DNA of 64,000 nucleotides from a virus, in IMG/VR virus record IMGVR_UViG_3300017917_001524, positions 62,001 to 126,000 of that record; one strand, given 5' to 3'. Below, piece by piece: positions 37,501-46,189 of this stretch. The first letter of the stretch is position 1. Each line of letters starts with the position of its first letter. The notes below the pieces were generated by a model. It saw only the letters and a list, made by a program, of their open reading frames with translations. It made no database searches and was not told the origin of the DNA. Made by a program: the position numbers and the translations under genes.

Positions 37501-38991
37501 GGCACAGAATTTTGTGATTTTGTTTCAGATATATTTATTTCTTTAACAGGTGTGACGGCAGTACAAAATACAATTGATAATTGGCCTGTATATGTTTATT
37601 CTGATTGTATATCAGATAAAACAAATGAAGACATCACACTATCGTCCGGTAGAATAATAACATATAAATCCGATTCCTGTGAATTACAAATTGAGAACAT
37701 TAAAGAAAGAGATGATATTAAATTAAACATCATTGATGGTGCTAATTGTGAAACTGTGATGAAAATTACTGGTTTACAAATGAAATGTGAAAGTTTACCA
37801 TTAAATGTTACTGGTTATACTTTACACCCAACGGTAGAATATCATAATTCATATGACCATGGTATAAAATGGGATTCATATGTTTTACGATTAGTTAATG
37901 ATGTTGAAATTAACGATAATACTACTGGCGACGACATAAAACAATATTTCTTAAATGGTGATATTGTTAGAAGTCGTGTTGTGAATTTAAGTGTGGGACA
38001 AAAACTATTAACAGCTGAATATCGAAATTGTTCAGGATTTTCAAATAACAATTTCAAAAATAGGGATGACTATTCATTTTTATTAAATTATAAAAAAGAA
38101 ACAATCTCAGATGTTAAATGTTTGGGGTCGATTAAAACATATCGTATTACAGGTTTAACATCAAATAATGATTATACATTGATCGATGTTTTACCAACAA
38201 CAAAATTAAAAGTATACACTAATAAAAAAGTTGAAAAGAGTGAAACACAAACCGCAGAGATAGTTGTTTATTCGGGCAATACTAATAATTTGTTTTCAAA
38301 AATTGAGGACACCTTTGTTTGTGGAACAAATAAAATAACAAGAACAAATTATTTTTTAGATGAAAGATACCCTGAAGATTTACAAGTTAGAGGTGTACAA
38401 ACACCTGAACCATGTTGTTATGTCGACCCAAAAACTTTTAATATCGATGGTGATTATCTAATTAATTATGACGGCGAATTAATCGAAGTGATAGACGTAG
38501 CATTATCAATTTGTGAAAGTAATTTGTATTATAATGTGTCGTTTAGTGGTGTTACGGATTATACCGATTTAATAACATTTAATGGTAATGTTAATGATAT
38601 CATATTACTTGAACATAAGTATAGTTCACACAATTCAACTATGACTTTTGATATGGATCAATATTGTGATGTACCACCAACACCGAGACCTGTTTATGGT
38701 GTTGAATGTAATAATACACCAATAGACACACCAACACCAACACCTACTCCAACTGAAGAACCAACCCCTACCCCTACTCCAACCCCTACTCCAACTGAAG
38801 AACCAACCCCTACCCCAACACCAACCGATACACCTACTCCCACCCCAACACCAACCGATACACCTACTCCCACCCCAACTCCAACTGAAGAACCAACTCC
38901 AACCCCACCATCGGTTTGTTATGAGTGTGATGGAGTTGCGGTAGCCGATTGTGGTGAATGTACTGGAAATTGTGTTTCAGTACCATGTTAA
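34534..38991 (+). CDS. gpI/gp7-like baseplate wedge protein with Pro-Thr stalk and Cys-rich tip
   Basis: 1485 residues. Residues about 375-470 carry the pattern of P2 gpI-type tail proteins: [19 protein letters not shown], then [20 protein letters not shown] followed by [14 protein letters not shown]. GpI-type proteins correspond to the T4 gp7 subunit that completes the gp6-gp6-gp7 wedge. The N-terminal part is a long arm and the region after 500 is beta-rich with TG.T turns. At 1400-1459 there is a Pro-Thr repeat. The last 24 residues hold six cysteines (CYEC, CGEC, CVSVPC), which could bind zinc or form disulphides. The stalk and tip have no counterpart in T4 gp7. Confidence 0.7.
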   Translation: MTKRIVPSQAGSGRDTFSDNLVGFQITDGSSQLTNTNFDINRDIPEKDSKNFRTNPFSEFFTLDELNGLNQTTSTETNIQENNKKIVFKDAKDDAGRSLYGSLTKRINVSIKNIILKYPAGFLIDKSNIRSLFSTTANNIVYNSVYDITDFDFELSKVYNPFEILLIKPNSNVLPETTNKNRNFYDEYSKYELVINGVSYPITNYVVNVLTPSMVKLTVKGSPFGNSLTYDESILIRPNDSIVEDFYLGLDEIESQLLNRESNPKFTSSFVVPDQDLNANTTSLITQQYTWPIDRDTWNIKINGFTFENYIEDLKSVADEIDNYKSNLIVRFLTSPQLFEFDSEEKKAESIFQLYGQSFDRVKKYIDNIAYMRNVSYDGIRNLPDLLLKNLAETLGMSTVNLFDEKRFDELLFTRHNIGYDGESTGKNVFEAEYEFYRRILVNLSFIYKSKGTRKSIEFFLKFLGAPEPLISINEYVYKVIDVPNTLTLQEDIFDVIVGGRQYITAVFDETNYTYNKVSITGTTTYTRDGYPVNSVGQPKKALNTIDEMYFQKGSGWYDVTAQHRSIDIIDTDNSILTGRTKVIKTKMKPYTYGEDYFDVYRTLPGLDVGYELESEIDNKKAHVFTNGSELILNRKNIDIFLVPSNAINFDIWRKSSQLGLTFSNLRPQTGVTFAEFVNKTIHKVINNSNLIRYKKNYISLEEIYRAYLNTAGFTKYNFLDSLEFINKMTPYWVQVIEQFIPATTLWRGGNLISNGVFGRSKYQYRLGCQTKEFVEELYPDFESFIFDDVEAILGDESNLRGLISLTGVTYFPVIEIDGQTYRSNDYSVTFSGNTNTINSAKLFDTFDINGCGSLSTSSDRLPLICDYRQYMNPDYNKINELWYDAVIGLVDNVVNKTLTGYTVGNVDYQPFIDATSGITDNIEYLPMLSYEIYDENNVDHIKFRSIKYSGNECSVNNYLHFKYESLFAPINPKCGEVNVYTKNNLYSGGTEFCDFVSDIFISLTGVTAVQNTIDNWPVYVYSDCISDKTNEDITLSSGRIITYKSDSCELQIENIKERDDIKLNIIDGANCETVMKITGLQMKCESLPLNVTGYTLHPTVEYHNSYDHGIKWDSYVLRLVNDVEINDNTTGDDIKQYFLNGDIVRSRVVNLSVGQKLLTAEYRNCSGFSNNNFKNRDDYSFLLNYKKETISDVKCLGSIKTYRITGLTSNNDYTLIDVLPTTKLKVYTNKKVEKSETQTAEIVVYSGNTNNLFSKIEDTFVCGTNKITRTNYFLDERYPEDLQVRGVQTPEPCCYVDPKTFNIDGDYLINYDGELIEVIDVALSICESNLYYNVSFSGVTDYTDLITFNGNVNDIILLEHKYSSHNSTMTFDMDQYCDVPPTPRPVYGVECNNTPIDTPTPTPTPTEEPTPTPTPTPTPTEEPTPTPTPTDTPTPTPTPTDTPTPTPTPTEEPTPTPPSVCYECDGVAVADCGECTGNCVSVPC
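38729..38910 (+). repeat. Pro-Thr-coding tandem repeat
   Basis: A low-complexity stretch coding PTPTPT, TEEPTP and TDTPTP units. Two exact 30-base copies lie head to tail at 38815-38844 and 38845-38874 (ten residues each, [10 protein letters not shown]). It is visibly richer in C than the surrounding DNA and is prone to length change by slippage. It forms an extended stalk in the encoded protein. Confidence 0.9.
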
Positions 38992-39002
38992 AATAATATA
39001 AT

Positions 39003-39227
39003 ATGAGCATAACCGTTAAAGTAACATTAAATCCCGTAGATAAAATATACGATGTGTATAGTGGGGACACGTCTAATCAAATTAACACGTTAGTGTGCCA
39101 ATCGGTAATAGATACTTGTGAATTTGATATACCGGATACCTATTTAAAACAATTTATTTGGGTTAAATTAACCACAGATAATTGTGATGATAAAATATAT
39201 CGTGTTGTTGTTGACAGGATATTATGA
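39003..39227 (+). CDS. Small tail-associated protein, unknown function
   Basis: 74 residues, MSITVKVTLNPVDKIYDVYS at the start, beta-rich, with three cysteines (LVCQSV, DTCEFD, DNCDDK). It begins 11 bases after the gpI-like gene and resembles the next small protein in size and style, so the two may be related accessory proteins that cap the Cys-rich tip or attach fibres. No family recognised. Confidence 0.6.
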   Translation: MSITVKVTLNPVDKIYDVYSGDTSNQINTLVCQSVIDTCEFDIPDTYLKQFIWVKLTTDNCDDKIYRVVVDRIL

Positions 39228-39229
39228 TC

Positions 39230-39237
39230 TATTTATT
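39230..39237 (+). promoter_or_regulatory. Putative late promoter, TATTTATT
   Basis: TATTTATT within GATCTATTTATT, 30 bases before the ATG at 39268. A weaker copy, TATTTAAT (39257-39264), ends 3 bases before the same ATG. The GATC-TATTTAT context also occurs at 51397-51407. Confidence 0.4.
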
Positions 39238-39267
39238 AAAAAAATATTTTAATTTATATTTAATGTT

Positions 39268-39519
39268 ATGAGTGCAATTGAAAAAATTAGGTTACATAAT
39301 ATAACATGTGATAATGATTTTAGTGTATATTATTCATCACAAAGTTATAAAGGACCGTTTATATACGATGATACGTACCCTGTTGGTACAACAACAGTTG
39401 TGCTAGATGATGTCGATTCATCCACACAATATTTCGTAAAAATAATCGATGAGGTGACGAAACAATACGTCATTAAAACAATACATATAAATGATAACGA
39501 ATGTTTTCAATGTATCTAA
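39268..39519 (+). CDS. Small tail-associated protein, unknown function
   Basis: 83 residues. IEKIRLHNITCDNDFSVYYS, then VLDDVDSSTQYFVKIIDEVT, looks like a compact Ig or fibronectin-type beta domain. It ends in NECFQCI, a CxxC-like pair echoing the Cys-rich tip of the nearby gpI-like protein. It lies between late structural genes, 14 bases before the 703-residue gene. Confidence 0.6.
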   Translation: MSAIEKIRLHNITCDNDFSVYYSSQSYKGPFIYDDTYPVGTTTVVLDDVDSSTQYFVKIIDEVTKQYVIKTIHINDNECFQCI

Positions 39520-39532
39520 AAACTAATATAAA

Positions 39533-41644
39533 ATGAGTTTCATAAACGATAATACGTCAGAATTTTTTACTGCTAAAATTACAAAACGAGGAAGAAATTC
39601 AATTGCGAAAGGTGATTTTAAAATTTCATTTTTTCAAATTGGCGATTCTGAGTTTGATTATAATTCACCATTTAACACATTAAATGGTTTAAACGGAACT
39701 AAGACACAAAAAGTATTTTCACCGTTCGATATTGAACCGGGAGTTAAATATCCATATAAATTAGATTCAGATAATAATACAACAACCTACGGAACACCAA
39801 TACAAAATTCATATACCGAAAGTATTAGAAATACAATTGGACCTGCTGGATTTGTTACAAATCACATTCAATTTAATGAAGATGATTGTACTGGATCTGG
39901 TGTAATGTGTGTAACAACAACATTACCGTATAGTGGTTTAACTGGCGGTACTAAAGTGGTAATAAATAGTGGTGTGACATTTACCGATTGTGAATATGTG
40001 ACATTAGTATTTGACAATTTTTGTGGGACAGATCCAGATTTTCCAATAATTTCAGGAGAAACAAATAGTTTGATTTATAAAATAGTCGGTATAACAGGAA
40101 CAACAATAGAGTTTGATCGATCAACACCTGATTTGTCATCACTTATTGGAACATATCAAATGGTGTGTAATAAATGTGTTTCCGGTAACAATATTGATAT
40201 AGGTGATTTATGTTTACCAAAACCAATTGATCCGATGGATCAGCAAGACCCGTGGACACTTAATGTTGTATGGGATCAAAACATAATTGGTTATACCGGA
40301 TTAACAAACACAAATTTAACCGGGTTTACTGGGAATAGATGGGTATCAACAAAACAATTTTTAGGTTATACAACCTCATTAGGTCAAAATAACAATACGA
40401 CTAATGGGTTTATAGATTCATTTAATGAGTTCAATTTAGTTACACCGGAGGAACAAAGATGTTTGGCTGTTATACATTATTCGGAATTAGGTGACATATA
40501 TGATCCTGAAAGATTTTTCAAATATGATGATTATATTAGTACAAACAACAATATTGACGATTCAATTATAGATGATGTTAATGGTGACCCAATAACGGAT
40601 TTAGAATATTTTGAAGTTTATATACCATTTATTTTGTACCACAGAAATACTGGTACAACAATAGGTGTGACATTTCATATGGGTACGGTTGATAAAACAA
40701 TCGTAACACCAACGGGATTTACTGATAGTAGATTTTCATTAAAATATCGTGATTTATTGGATGAACAAAATATAAAAGTAGGTAAAGTGTTTTATAACAA
40801 TAAAACAATAGTATTTGATGATCAAGAATTAGTAGCAGTTTTAGATTATCGATCAAACCGTAAACATACATTAGACGCACCAAAATTATTTTTTGTTCCT
40901 AGTGATCAACCATCAACAAATTCCTTAATTAATGGCACGTCTGACCAAGTTTTTTGGGTAACATATACGTTTTATAACTATGATCAAGGATTAAATAGTT
41001 TACCATGTAATTATTATACTAAAATTTCAAGTATTGTAAATGGTGATGATGTTTGTTCACCAAATGTTCCATCAAGCATAGGATTTAAATTAAGTGAAAC
41101 CGCGTTAAAATATATGAAAACAGAGTTAAGTGGTTTTACTGAAGGTTTTTTAGGTACGGAATTAAAAATATTAGTACAAGAAACACCAATAAACACATTA
41201 CCATCACCTGAGTTATGGAAAGAAATTGATTATACGTTTGAGGCGAATGGTGATGGAACAAATTATTTAGACCCTGATAATATTGTGAACAAAACATTTA
41301 TAATTGATTTGGATAAATATGATAGTGCTGGGTATTATTCAATTGAAGAATTTATCAGTAAAAATTATTTTGAGGGTAATAATCTTTTTGGTGATGAACA
41401 ACCATTCCCCGGTAGTATTAGAGTTGTTAGATCAACTGACATTGAGGTTATGAATTATTTAATTAATTTGCCAACAACACAATTTACCACAACACAAAAT
41501 CCAACATATTCAATTGGAAAAGATAAAATGATTACTGATGTTACACTCTTAAATAGTAATAAAGAAGTATTAGTTGTAGCGAAAACACCAAAACCAATTA
41601 AGAGAGTTGGTACACAAGTTTTTAATATTAGATTAGATTTTTAA
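39533..41644 (+). CDS. Tail/baseplate structural protein with conserved N-terminal tail-fibre-attachment motif (703 aa)
   Basis: 703 residues. The N-terminal FFTAKITKRGRNSIAKGDFK, then ISFFQIGDSEFDY, matches a motif common at the N-termini of phage tail and baseplate proteins (LT.KGR..LA.G.F.....A.GDSE.DY). The middle is beta-rich and repeatedly uses SGLTGGT, ITGTT, LTGFTGN and similar turns. Several cysteines cluster at residues 120-235 (CTGSGVMC, CNKC). The C-terminus ends in a basic strand (PIKRVGTQVFNIRLDF). It closes the wedge/tail-periphery block. The exact role is unknown. Confidence 0.65.
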   Translation: MSFINDNTSEFFTAKITKRGRNSIAKGDFKISFFQIGDSEFDYNSPFNTLNGLNGTKTQKVFSPFDIEPGVKYPYKLDSDNNTTTYGTPIQNSYTESIRNTIGPAGFVTNHIQFNEDDCTGSGVMCVTTTLPYSGLTGGTKVVINSGVTFTDCEYVTLVFDNFCGTDPDFPIISGETNSLIYKIVGITGTTIEFDRSTPDLSSLIGTYQMVCNKCVSGNNIDIGDLCLPKPIDPMDQQDPWTLNVVWDQNIIGYTGLTNTNLTGFTGNRWVSTKQFLGYTTSLGQNNNTTNGFIDSFNEFNLVTPEEQRCLAVIHYSELGDIYDPERFFKYDDYISTNNNIDDSIIDDVNGDPITDLEYFEVYIPFILYHRNTGTTIGVTFHMGTVDKTIVTPTGFTDSRFSLKYRDLLDEQNIKVGKVFYNNKTIVFDDQELVAVLDYRSNRKHTLDAPKLFFVPSDQPSTNSLINGTSDQVFWVTYTFYNYDQGLNSLPCNYYTKISSIVNGDDVCSPNVPSSIGFKLSETALKYMKTELSGFTEGFLGTELKILVQETPINTLPSPELWKEIDYTFEANGDGTNYLDPDNIVNKTFIIDLDKYDSAGYYSIEEFISKNYFEGNNLFGDEQPFPGSIRVVRSTDIEVMNYLINLPTTQFTTTQNPTYSIGKDKMITDVTLLNSNKEVLVVAKTPKPIKRVGTQVFNIRLDF

Positions 41645-41691
41645 TATTGATTATTAATCATTTAATCTTTATTATTGATTAATTATATATT

Positions 41692-42315
41692 ATGAGTACA
41701 AGAGCATTAAGTAAATTGAAAAATAACCCTAAAATATTGGGGTTAGATATTAGTACAAAAGTAATTGGGTTTGCATTATTTGATATGACAAATTCAAAAT
41801 TACTTGAGTTAACCCATTTTTCACCAAAAATTAAACCACAGCCGGAAGATAAAATTGAAGAATTAATTAAAAAAGCCGATGCGTTTAGATCACATTTGGA
41901 ACAATATAAAAATGTTGGTATTGTTAGAATTATAATTGAAGAACCATTGTTAAATTCAAATAATATTTATACCGTTGGCACTTTATTACGATATAATACA
42001 CTAATTTTGAAGGCGTGTTATGATGTTATTGGGGTATTACCAACTTTTATTTCAACATATAATGCAAGAAAATTTGCGTTTCCTGATTTGGTTGGATTAA
42101 ATGATAAAGGTAAAAGAGTCCTTTTTGGTGGGTATCCAAAAGACATTGACAAAAAACAAGTAATTTGGGATCATGTAAACGCGGTTTGTCCTGATGTAAA
42201 ATGGTTATATGATAAAAAGGGTAAACTTAAAAAAGAAAATTTTGATATGGCGGACGCAGTTACATGTATTATTGGTTATGTAAATATGAATAAACTTCAA
42301 AAAGATAATGAGTGA
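41692..42315 (+). CDS. RuvC-like Holliday junction resolvase (RNase H fold)
   Basis: 207 residues. Acidic residues of the RuvC/RNase H fold appear in order: ILGLDIST with Asp19, RIIIEEPLL with Glu near residue 83, and FDMADAVTCI near residue 190. A junction resolvase resolves branched DNA made by recombination-dependent replication, the job T4 gives to gp49, an unrelated fold. It overlaps the next gene by 8 bases, an odd pairing with a tail-tube-like protein. A small inverted repeat (TTAATCA/TGATTAA, 41654-41682) lies just upstream. Confidence 0.8.
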   Translation: MSTRALSKLKNNPKILGLDISTKVIGFALFDMTNSKLLELTHFSPKIKPQPEDKIEELIKKADAFRSHLEQYKNVGIVRIIIEEPLLNSNNIYTVGTLLRYNTLILKACYDVIGVLPTFISTYNARKFAFPDLVGLNDKGKRVLFGGYPKDIDKKQVIWDHVNAVCPDVKWLYDKKGKLKKENFDMADAVTCIIGYVNMNKLQKDNE

Positions 42316-42784
42316 TATTAAGTTTTTAAAACAAAAAAAAGAAGAAGAATTTAGTGTAGAAAAAAAACCATTGGGTAGTTTTATGACTATACCATATGAA
42401 CCAATGGTACGAAATCGTTTTCTCGTTTCTTTTCCTGAAGAACTTGGAATTCCTGGTCATTTATTGAAATCGGCACCAAGACTAACAATACGTAGTAATA
42501 ATTTTGGTTTGATGGAATGGGATGACATTGAATTTAAATTTTATGACCCGATATCATCTTCAGTACCACAAACATTCTTTAATTTAATTGATAACAATGA
42601 GCAAATTCATTATAGAAATGAAATTAAAATAAAAATGTTAGACCCAACAGGTGTGGTAATTAGTGAATGGGAGGTTAATGGTTTTATAAAGGAAATTAAT
42701 TTCGGGGACACATCTTACGACACAGATGAAATTACAGATTGTACATTAATATTTGGTGTTAATTATGCGATATTAAGATTTTAA
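42308..42784 (+). CDS. Tail-tube-like structural protein (gp19-type fold, tentative)
   Basis: 158 residues, close to T4 gp19 (163). NRFLVSFPEELGIPGHLLKS, then WDDIEFKFYDPISSSVPQTF, and later a IKIKMLDPTGVVISEWEVNG strand followed by TDCTLIFGVNYAIL follow the order of tube-type proteins, in which a basic-hydrophobic opening is followed by a polarised beta-barrel ending in a Tyr-rich strand. It may be the tail tube, a minor tube cap or a paralogue. It lies outside the tail block, translationally overlapped with the resolvase gene and followed by a strong terminator. Confidence 0.55.
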   Translation: MSDIKFLKQKKEEEFSVEKKPLGSFMTIPYEPMVRNRFLVSFPEELGIPGHLLKSAPRLTIRSNNFGLMEWDDIEFKFYDPISSSVPQTFFNLIDNNEQIHYRNEIKIKMLDPTGVVISEWEVNGFIKEINFGDTSYDTDEITDCTLIFGVNYAILRF

Positions 42785-42802
42785 AAAATATTATATTTTC
42801 AT

Positions 42803-42838
42803 AAAAAATCCACAGAATTATTTGTGGATTTTTTTTTA
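42803..42838 (+). terminator. Intrinsic terminator after the tail-tube-like gene
   Basis: A 12-bp perfect stem AAAAAATCCACA / TGTGGATTTTTT (42803-42814 with 42823-42834), loop GAATTATT, running into further T. The primase gene's upstream frame extension begins in this hairpin, which supports a later start. Confidence 0.9.
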
Positions 42839-42863
42839 TCCGATTTTTTGTTTATTATTAGTC

Positions 42864-43811
42864 ATGTTTACTAAAGAAGTTGATATTGAATACGAGCCTG
42901 TAATCGATATACTTGAAGATATTCTTGGTGATCATCAATCTCATAATGAAATGAGAGGACAGATGAGTTTTGATTGTCCTGTTTGTTCATATGAAATAAA
43001 AGGTCTGGAAGTTAGTGATGGGAAGGGTAATCTTGAAGTAAATTATAAGGAAGAGGTGTTTAAGTGTTGGGTGTGTTCTGAAACACATGGTACACATGGT
43101 TCGATATATAAATTGATAAAAAAATTTGGTAATCCAAAACAATTAAAGAATTATTTATTATTTAGACCCGAAAACGAAAATGGTGAGAAGAAAAGAATAT
43201 ATAAAAAACTCTACTTACCAAAAGAATTTATCCTCTTTAGTAATTGTAGTCAAGGATTTAAAATGACGACATATTATCGAGAAGCATGGAATTATTTGAA
43301 AAGACGAAATATAACTGATGAGATAATAAAAAAACATAATATTGGGTTTTGTTATCAGGGGAAATATTCAAATAGGATCATTATACCATCATATGATGAG
43401 TATGACGATGTTAATTATTTCGTTGCGAGATCGTATCTAAGTAAATCAAAAAAGAAATATTTAAACCCTGAAATTGATAAGGAAACATTAATATGGAATG
43501 AACATTTAATAAATTGGGATCAACCAATATACATTGTTGAGGGGGTTTTTGATAGTATATTTTTACCAAATTCAATTCCAATGTTGGGTAAATATATGAC
43601 CAAAAATCTTTTTGATAAGTTATATGATAATGCAAAAGAAATTATTATTGTATTAGATCCCGATGCATGGGATGACGCAGTGAAACTTTACCATAAATTA
43701 AATTGTGGTAAATTAATGAATAAAGTTTGGGTAATAAAATTAACGGATAATAACGATGTTGCTGATTTATGTGGAAACCTAAATAATTTTCAAAAATTTA
43801 GATTAGATTAA
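42864..43811 (+). CDS. DnaG-type primase (gp61 role)
   Basis: 315 residues from the ATG at 42864; the earlier in-frame codons lie in the terminator. The N-terminal zinc domain has FDCPVC and KCWVCSETHGTHGS, giving four Cys in CxxC pairs plus conserved His. It continues with a RNA-polymerase-core helix region (YREAWNYLKRRNITDEIIKK) and a TOPRIM segment: PIYIVEGVFDSIFLPNS, then EIIIVLDPDAWDDAVKLY with the acidic DxD. It makes RNA primers for the DnaB-type helicase encoded at 18.8 kb. The next gene starts in the last base of its stop (TAATG). Confidence 0.82.
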   Translation: MFTKEVDIEYEPVIDILEDILGDHQSHNEMRGQMSFDCPVCSYEIKGLEVSDGKGNLEVNYKEEVFKCWVCSETHGTHGSIYKLIKKFGNPKQLKNYLLFRPENENGEKKRIYKKLYLPKEFILFSNCSQGFKMTTYYREAWNYLKRRNITDEIIKKHNIGFCYQGKYSNRIIIPSYDEYDDVNYFVARSYLSKSKKKYLNPEIDKETLIWNEHLINWDQPIYIVEGVFDSIFLPNSIPMLGKYMTKNLFDKLYDNAKEIIIVLDPDAWDDAVKLYHKLNCGKLMNKVWVIKLTDNNDVADLCGNLNNFQKFRLD

Positions 43812-44662
43812 TGGATTTAAAAAAGATATCAGACGAAATTAAAGACATTCTTGAACAAAAAAGAAATGAACTTCAATTAACATTTATTGAAGAGGATCAT
43901 ATCTATTATATGAAGGATTTAGATGGGAAAGTTAAGAGTTCTTTTCCATCGGTGTCTAAAGTGGTGAAAAAATTTACGACACCATTTGACTCTACTAAAA
44001 AATCATTACAAATGTGTGATGGTAATGAAGAAGAGGCAATGAAATTAAGAGAACAATGGAGTGCAGCTGGTACATACTCAACAAATATGGGTAGTCGAGT
44101 CCATTATTTACTTGAAACTGATCTAATTTCACGATACAATAAGTATAAAGAAGTTAGACAACCAATATTCAATGTCGATGATGAACAGATATCTAAGAGT
44201 GACAATATGGTATTGGCGGGTAAGAAATATTTAGATTTAATGCACGAAAGAGGTGCTGTTCTTTTAGATACTGAAGTTGTCTTAGGACACCCATTAGAAG
44301 GATACACAGGACAACCAGATAAGGTGTGGTTAATGGTAAATAAGGAATTGACAGGTTTTGGGTTGGTGATAACCGACTGGAAAACAAATGAACCAAAAAA
44401 TTTTGAAGTTCAACCGTATAATGGTTTTTTACATAGACCATTTAGCAATTATCGTGACTATGCATTGACACACTATTATTTACAATTACCACTATATGCA
44501 AAGTTGTTGATTAGAATGTTAGAAAATAGTAAATATTCTGATTTAAAATTATTGGGGTGTGTTGTGGTGTTATTAAAAAAAGACGGAACATTTGTTGAAC
44601 ATCGTGTCCCGAAAGATATTATTCAGACGATATTATCGATGGATATTAAAAAAATCTTGTAG
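43811..44662 (+). CDS. PD-(D/E)XK nuclease (RecB/Cas4-like family)
   Basis: 283 residues. After FPSVSKVVKKFTTPF, the nuclease core is NMGSRVHYLLE (helix with His), TEVVLGHPLEGYTGQPDKVW (catalytic Asp), LVITDWKTNEPKN (D-x-K) and HYYLQLPLYAKLLIRM (Q-xxx-Y helix). This is the RecB-type PD-(D/E)XK order and all key residues are present. It probably processes DNA ends during recombination or degrades host DNA. It overlaps the primase stop by one base. A GTG in its own TAG stop opens a 42-codon frame that runs into the TnpB element (see findings). Confidence 0.75.
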   Translation: MDLKKISDEIKDILEQKRNELQLTFIEEDHIYYMKDLDGKVKSSFPSVSKVVKKFTTPFDSTKKSLQMCDGNEEEAMKLREQWSAAGTYSTNMGSRVHYLLETDLISRYNKYKEVRQPIFNVDDEQISKSDNMVLAGKKYLDLMHERGAVLLDTEVVLGHPLEGYTGQPDKVWLMVNKELTGFGLVITDWKTNEPKNFEVQPYNGFLHRPFSNYRDYALTHYYLQLPLYAKLLIRMLENSKYSDLKLLGCVVVLLKKDGTFVEHRVPKDIIQTILSMDIKKIL

Positions 44663-44728
44663 TGGTTTTTCATGAACAATTAAAACATAACAAACCATTA
44701 AATGAAGAATATTATAATATGTTAAATG

Positions 44729-44880
44729 GTGAACTACCCACCCACAGCATAGCTGATGGGTTGGGCTTCGGAGGTCATAGACTCACCTAATGGCAACGCC
44801 TTACTCCGTTTTTGTTTAGTGTCCGAGTTAGTTCCTAAACCAGACATTATTTTTAAACCTTGTTTTTTAATGTTTGTGCT
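44729..44880 (-). ncRNA. Predicted TnpB guide (omega/right-end) RNA scaffold
   Basis: TnpB nucleases use an RNA made from the 3' end of tnpB and the right end of the element, with the guide taken from flanking DNA. Here the final tnpB codons (PISYAVGG) coincide with a strong hairpin (44741-44760), followed by GGGTGGGTAGTTCACC. If the element ends near 44729, the natural guide would be the flank reading CATTTAACATATTATAATAT leftward. The limits are inferred; no RNA evidence is available from sequence alone. Confidence 0.35.
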
Positions 44881-45936
44881 TGCATTAAAATCTCTGTCGT
44901 GTACTGTATTACAACTTGGACAAGTCCATTCTCTATCTTTTAGATTTAGGTCTTGATTAATGTAATTACAATTTGAACAGGTTTTGCTACTTGGAAAAAA
45001 TCTGTCAATCTTTACAACAGTTTTATCGTTCCAATTTGCTTTATATTTAAGCATAGTGTAAAAAGTGCCCAACGAAACATCAGAAAATGCTTGTGCCAAT
45101 TTATGATTCTTCATCATATTTTTCACAGCCAAATCTTCAATACAAATTACATCGTGGTTTTTGATGATTTCTGTACTGACTTTATGCAAATAGTCTTTCC
45201 TGATATTGGTTACTTTTTCGTGTACTTTCGCAAGTTTTGATTTTTGTTTTAATCTGGAATTGCTTCCTTTTGTTTTTTTAGATAATTGTCTTTGTTCGTA
45301 TTTTAATTTCTTTAGATTGTTTTTAAGCGTTTTAACATTCTCATATACCTTACCATCAGAAAGTATTGCTAAATCTTTAATGCCAGTATCAATACCGACC
45401 TGCGAATTTATTTTTTCAAAAGGCGAATATTCTACTTCACAAGTTATACTCACATAGTAGTTTCCTGTTGTTGATTTTGATATTGTAGCAAAAAGAATTT
45501 TACCTTCAATTTCTCTATGTAAGTTTATTTCAATACCTTTTTTGAATTTGGGTATCCATAACTTACCTTCTTCAATGGTTACAAATTGGGGTACGGTGAA
45601 ACTTTGTCTATCATATTTACTTTTAAATCTTGGGAACTTGGTTTGTTTTCTAAAAAACTTATTGTAAGCAGTATCAAGATTTCTTAAAGAAGATTGCAAT
45701 GATTGACTATTGATTTCTTTTAACCAAACAAACTCTTTTTCTTTTTTGAGTTTAGTTAGGTCATTGGCATTGTCGTAATAATTTAGAGACTTCTTTTCTT
45801 CAAGATAAGTTTCCTTTCTACTATTCAGATAACGATTAAACACGAATCTACAAGCACCAAAGTGTTTGGAAAGCAATTCAACCTGTTCTTTATCAGGTGA
45901 AATTCTAAACTTGTATGACTTGTGTATTAACTTCAT
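44734..45936 (-). CDS. tnpB: TnpB RNA-guided nuclease
   Basis: 400 residues from the ATG at 45936-45934; an upstream ATG adding 33 residues is less typical, since TnpB proteins usually begin MK...YKFRI.P. Catalytic residues are all present: Asp183 in VGIDTGIKDLAIL, Glu267 in HDVICIEDLAVKNM, Asp349 in VHDRDFNAS. The zinc finger is CSNC (320-323) and CPSC (339-342). The protein is close in length and residue spacing to characterised TnpB enzymes (D191/E278/D361 in ISDra2). It is transcribed against all neighbours, with no adjacent transposase, so it depends on another element's transposase or persists by its nuclease activity. Confidence 0.92.
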   Translation of the reverse strand: MKLIHKSYKFRISPDKEQVELLSKHFGACRFVFNRYLNSRKETYLEEKKSLNYYDNANDLTKLKKEKEFVWLKEINSQSLQSSLRNLDTAYNKFFRKQTKFPRFKSKYDRQSFTVPQFVTIEEGKLWIPKFKKGIEINLHREIEGKILFATISKSTTGNYYVSITCEVEYSPFEKINSQVGIDTGIKDLAILSDGKVYENVKTLKNNLKKLKYEQRQLSKKTKGSNSRLKQKSKLAKVHEKVTNIRKDYLHKVSTEIIKNHDVICIEDLAVKNMMKNHKLAQAFSDVSLGTFYTMLKYKANWNDKTVVKIDRFFPSSKTCSNCNYINQDLNLKDREWTCPSCNTVHDRDFNASTNIKKQGLKIMSGLGTNSDTKQKRSKALPLGESMTSEAQPISYAVGG

Positions 45937-46081
45937 TCTACTATTAAATAGTCTAAACTTTTGTAAAAGTACAACATTTTTTACAAATACGCAATTTTTT
46001 TGTAAATATTTCCATCGAGTTTGAGAAACATTCACAAAAAAATTGCTTCATTATGTCTAAAAAATCACAGTACATCTCAAC

Positions 46082-46177
46082 AAACCCTAAATAATCTGCT
46101 GATTTACTTGGACCTAATTTAGGGTAATTAATCAATAACCAATCATTTTCATCGTTAGTCCATTTATGTTTTTTCAT
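46082..46177 (-). pseudogene. 5' fragment of a DNA-binding (SANT/Myb-like, HNH-endonuclease-type) gene
   Basis: Leftward ATG at 46177. The first 31 residues, MKKHKWTNDENDWLLINYP then KLGPSKSADYLG, match the N-terminal DNA-binding helix motif found on phage HNH homing endonucleases and some regulators (W..EE...L..NYP.LG...CA..L). After residue 32 the frame continues as Cys/Phe-rich sequence unlike a protein and stops at 45953. The break coincides with the predicted edge of the TnpB element, so the gene appears truncated by that insertion. Confidence 0.5.
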
Positions 46178-46189
46178 AATTAAATTTTA

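Larger units (their letters stand above)
44729..46081 (-). mobile_element. TnpB-only element (IS200/IS605 or IS607 type), leftward
   Basis: Single-gene element carrying tnpB without a tnpA transposase. The boundaries are approximate. The tnpB 3' end holds a hairpin typical of the right end (CCCACAGC-ATA-GCTG-A-TGGG, 44741-44760), and the sequence just past the stop (TAGTTCACC on the leftward strand) probably contains the cleavage site. The other boundary is placed where a truncated gene loses its protein-like character, near 46081. No target duplication is expected for this class. Insertion separates the PD-(D/E)XK nuclease gene from gp47. Confidence 0.55.

Noticed and set aside
38729-38910. 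CRISPR-like or regulatory repeat array
   Set aside because: Copies are adjacent without spacers and keep the reading frame coding Pro-Thr; this is a protein stalk.
44729-46081. Complete IS605-type transposon with TnpA
   Set aside because: No Y1 transposase with a HUH motif occurs beside tnpB on either strand, so it is a TnpB-only element.
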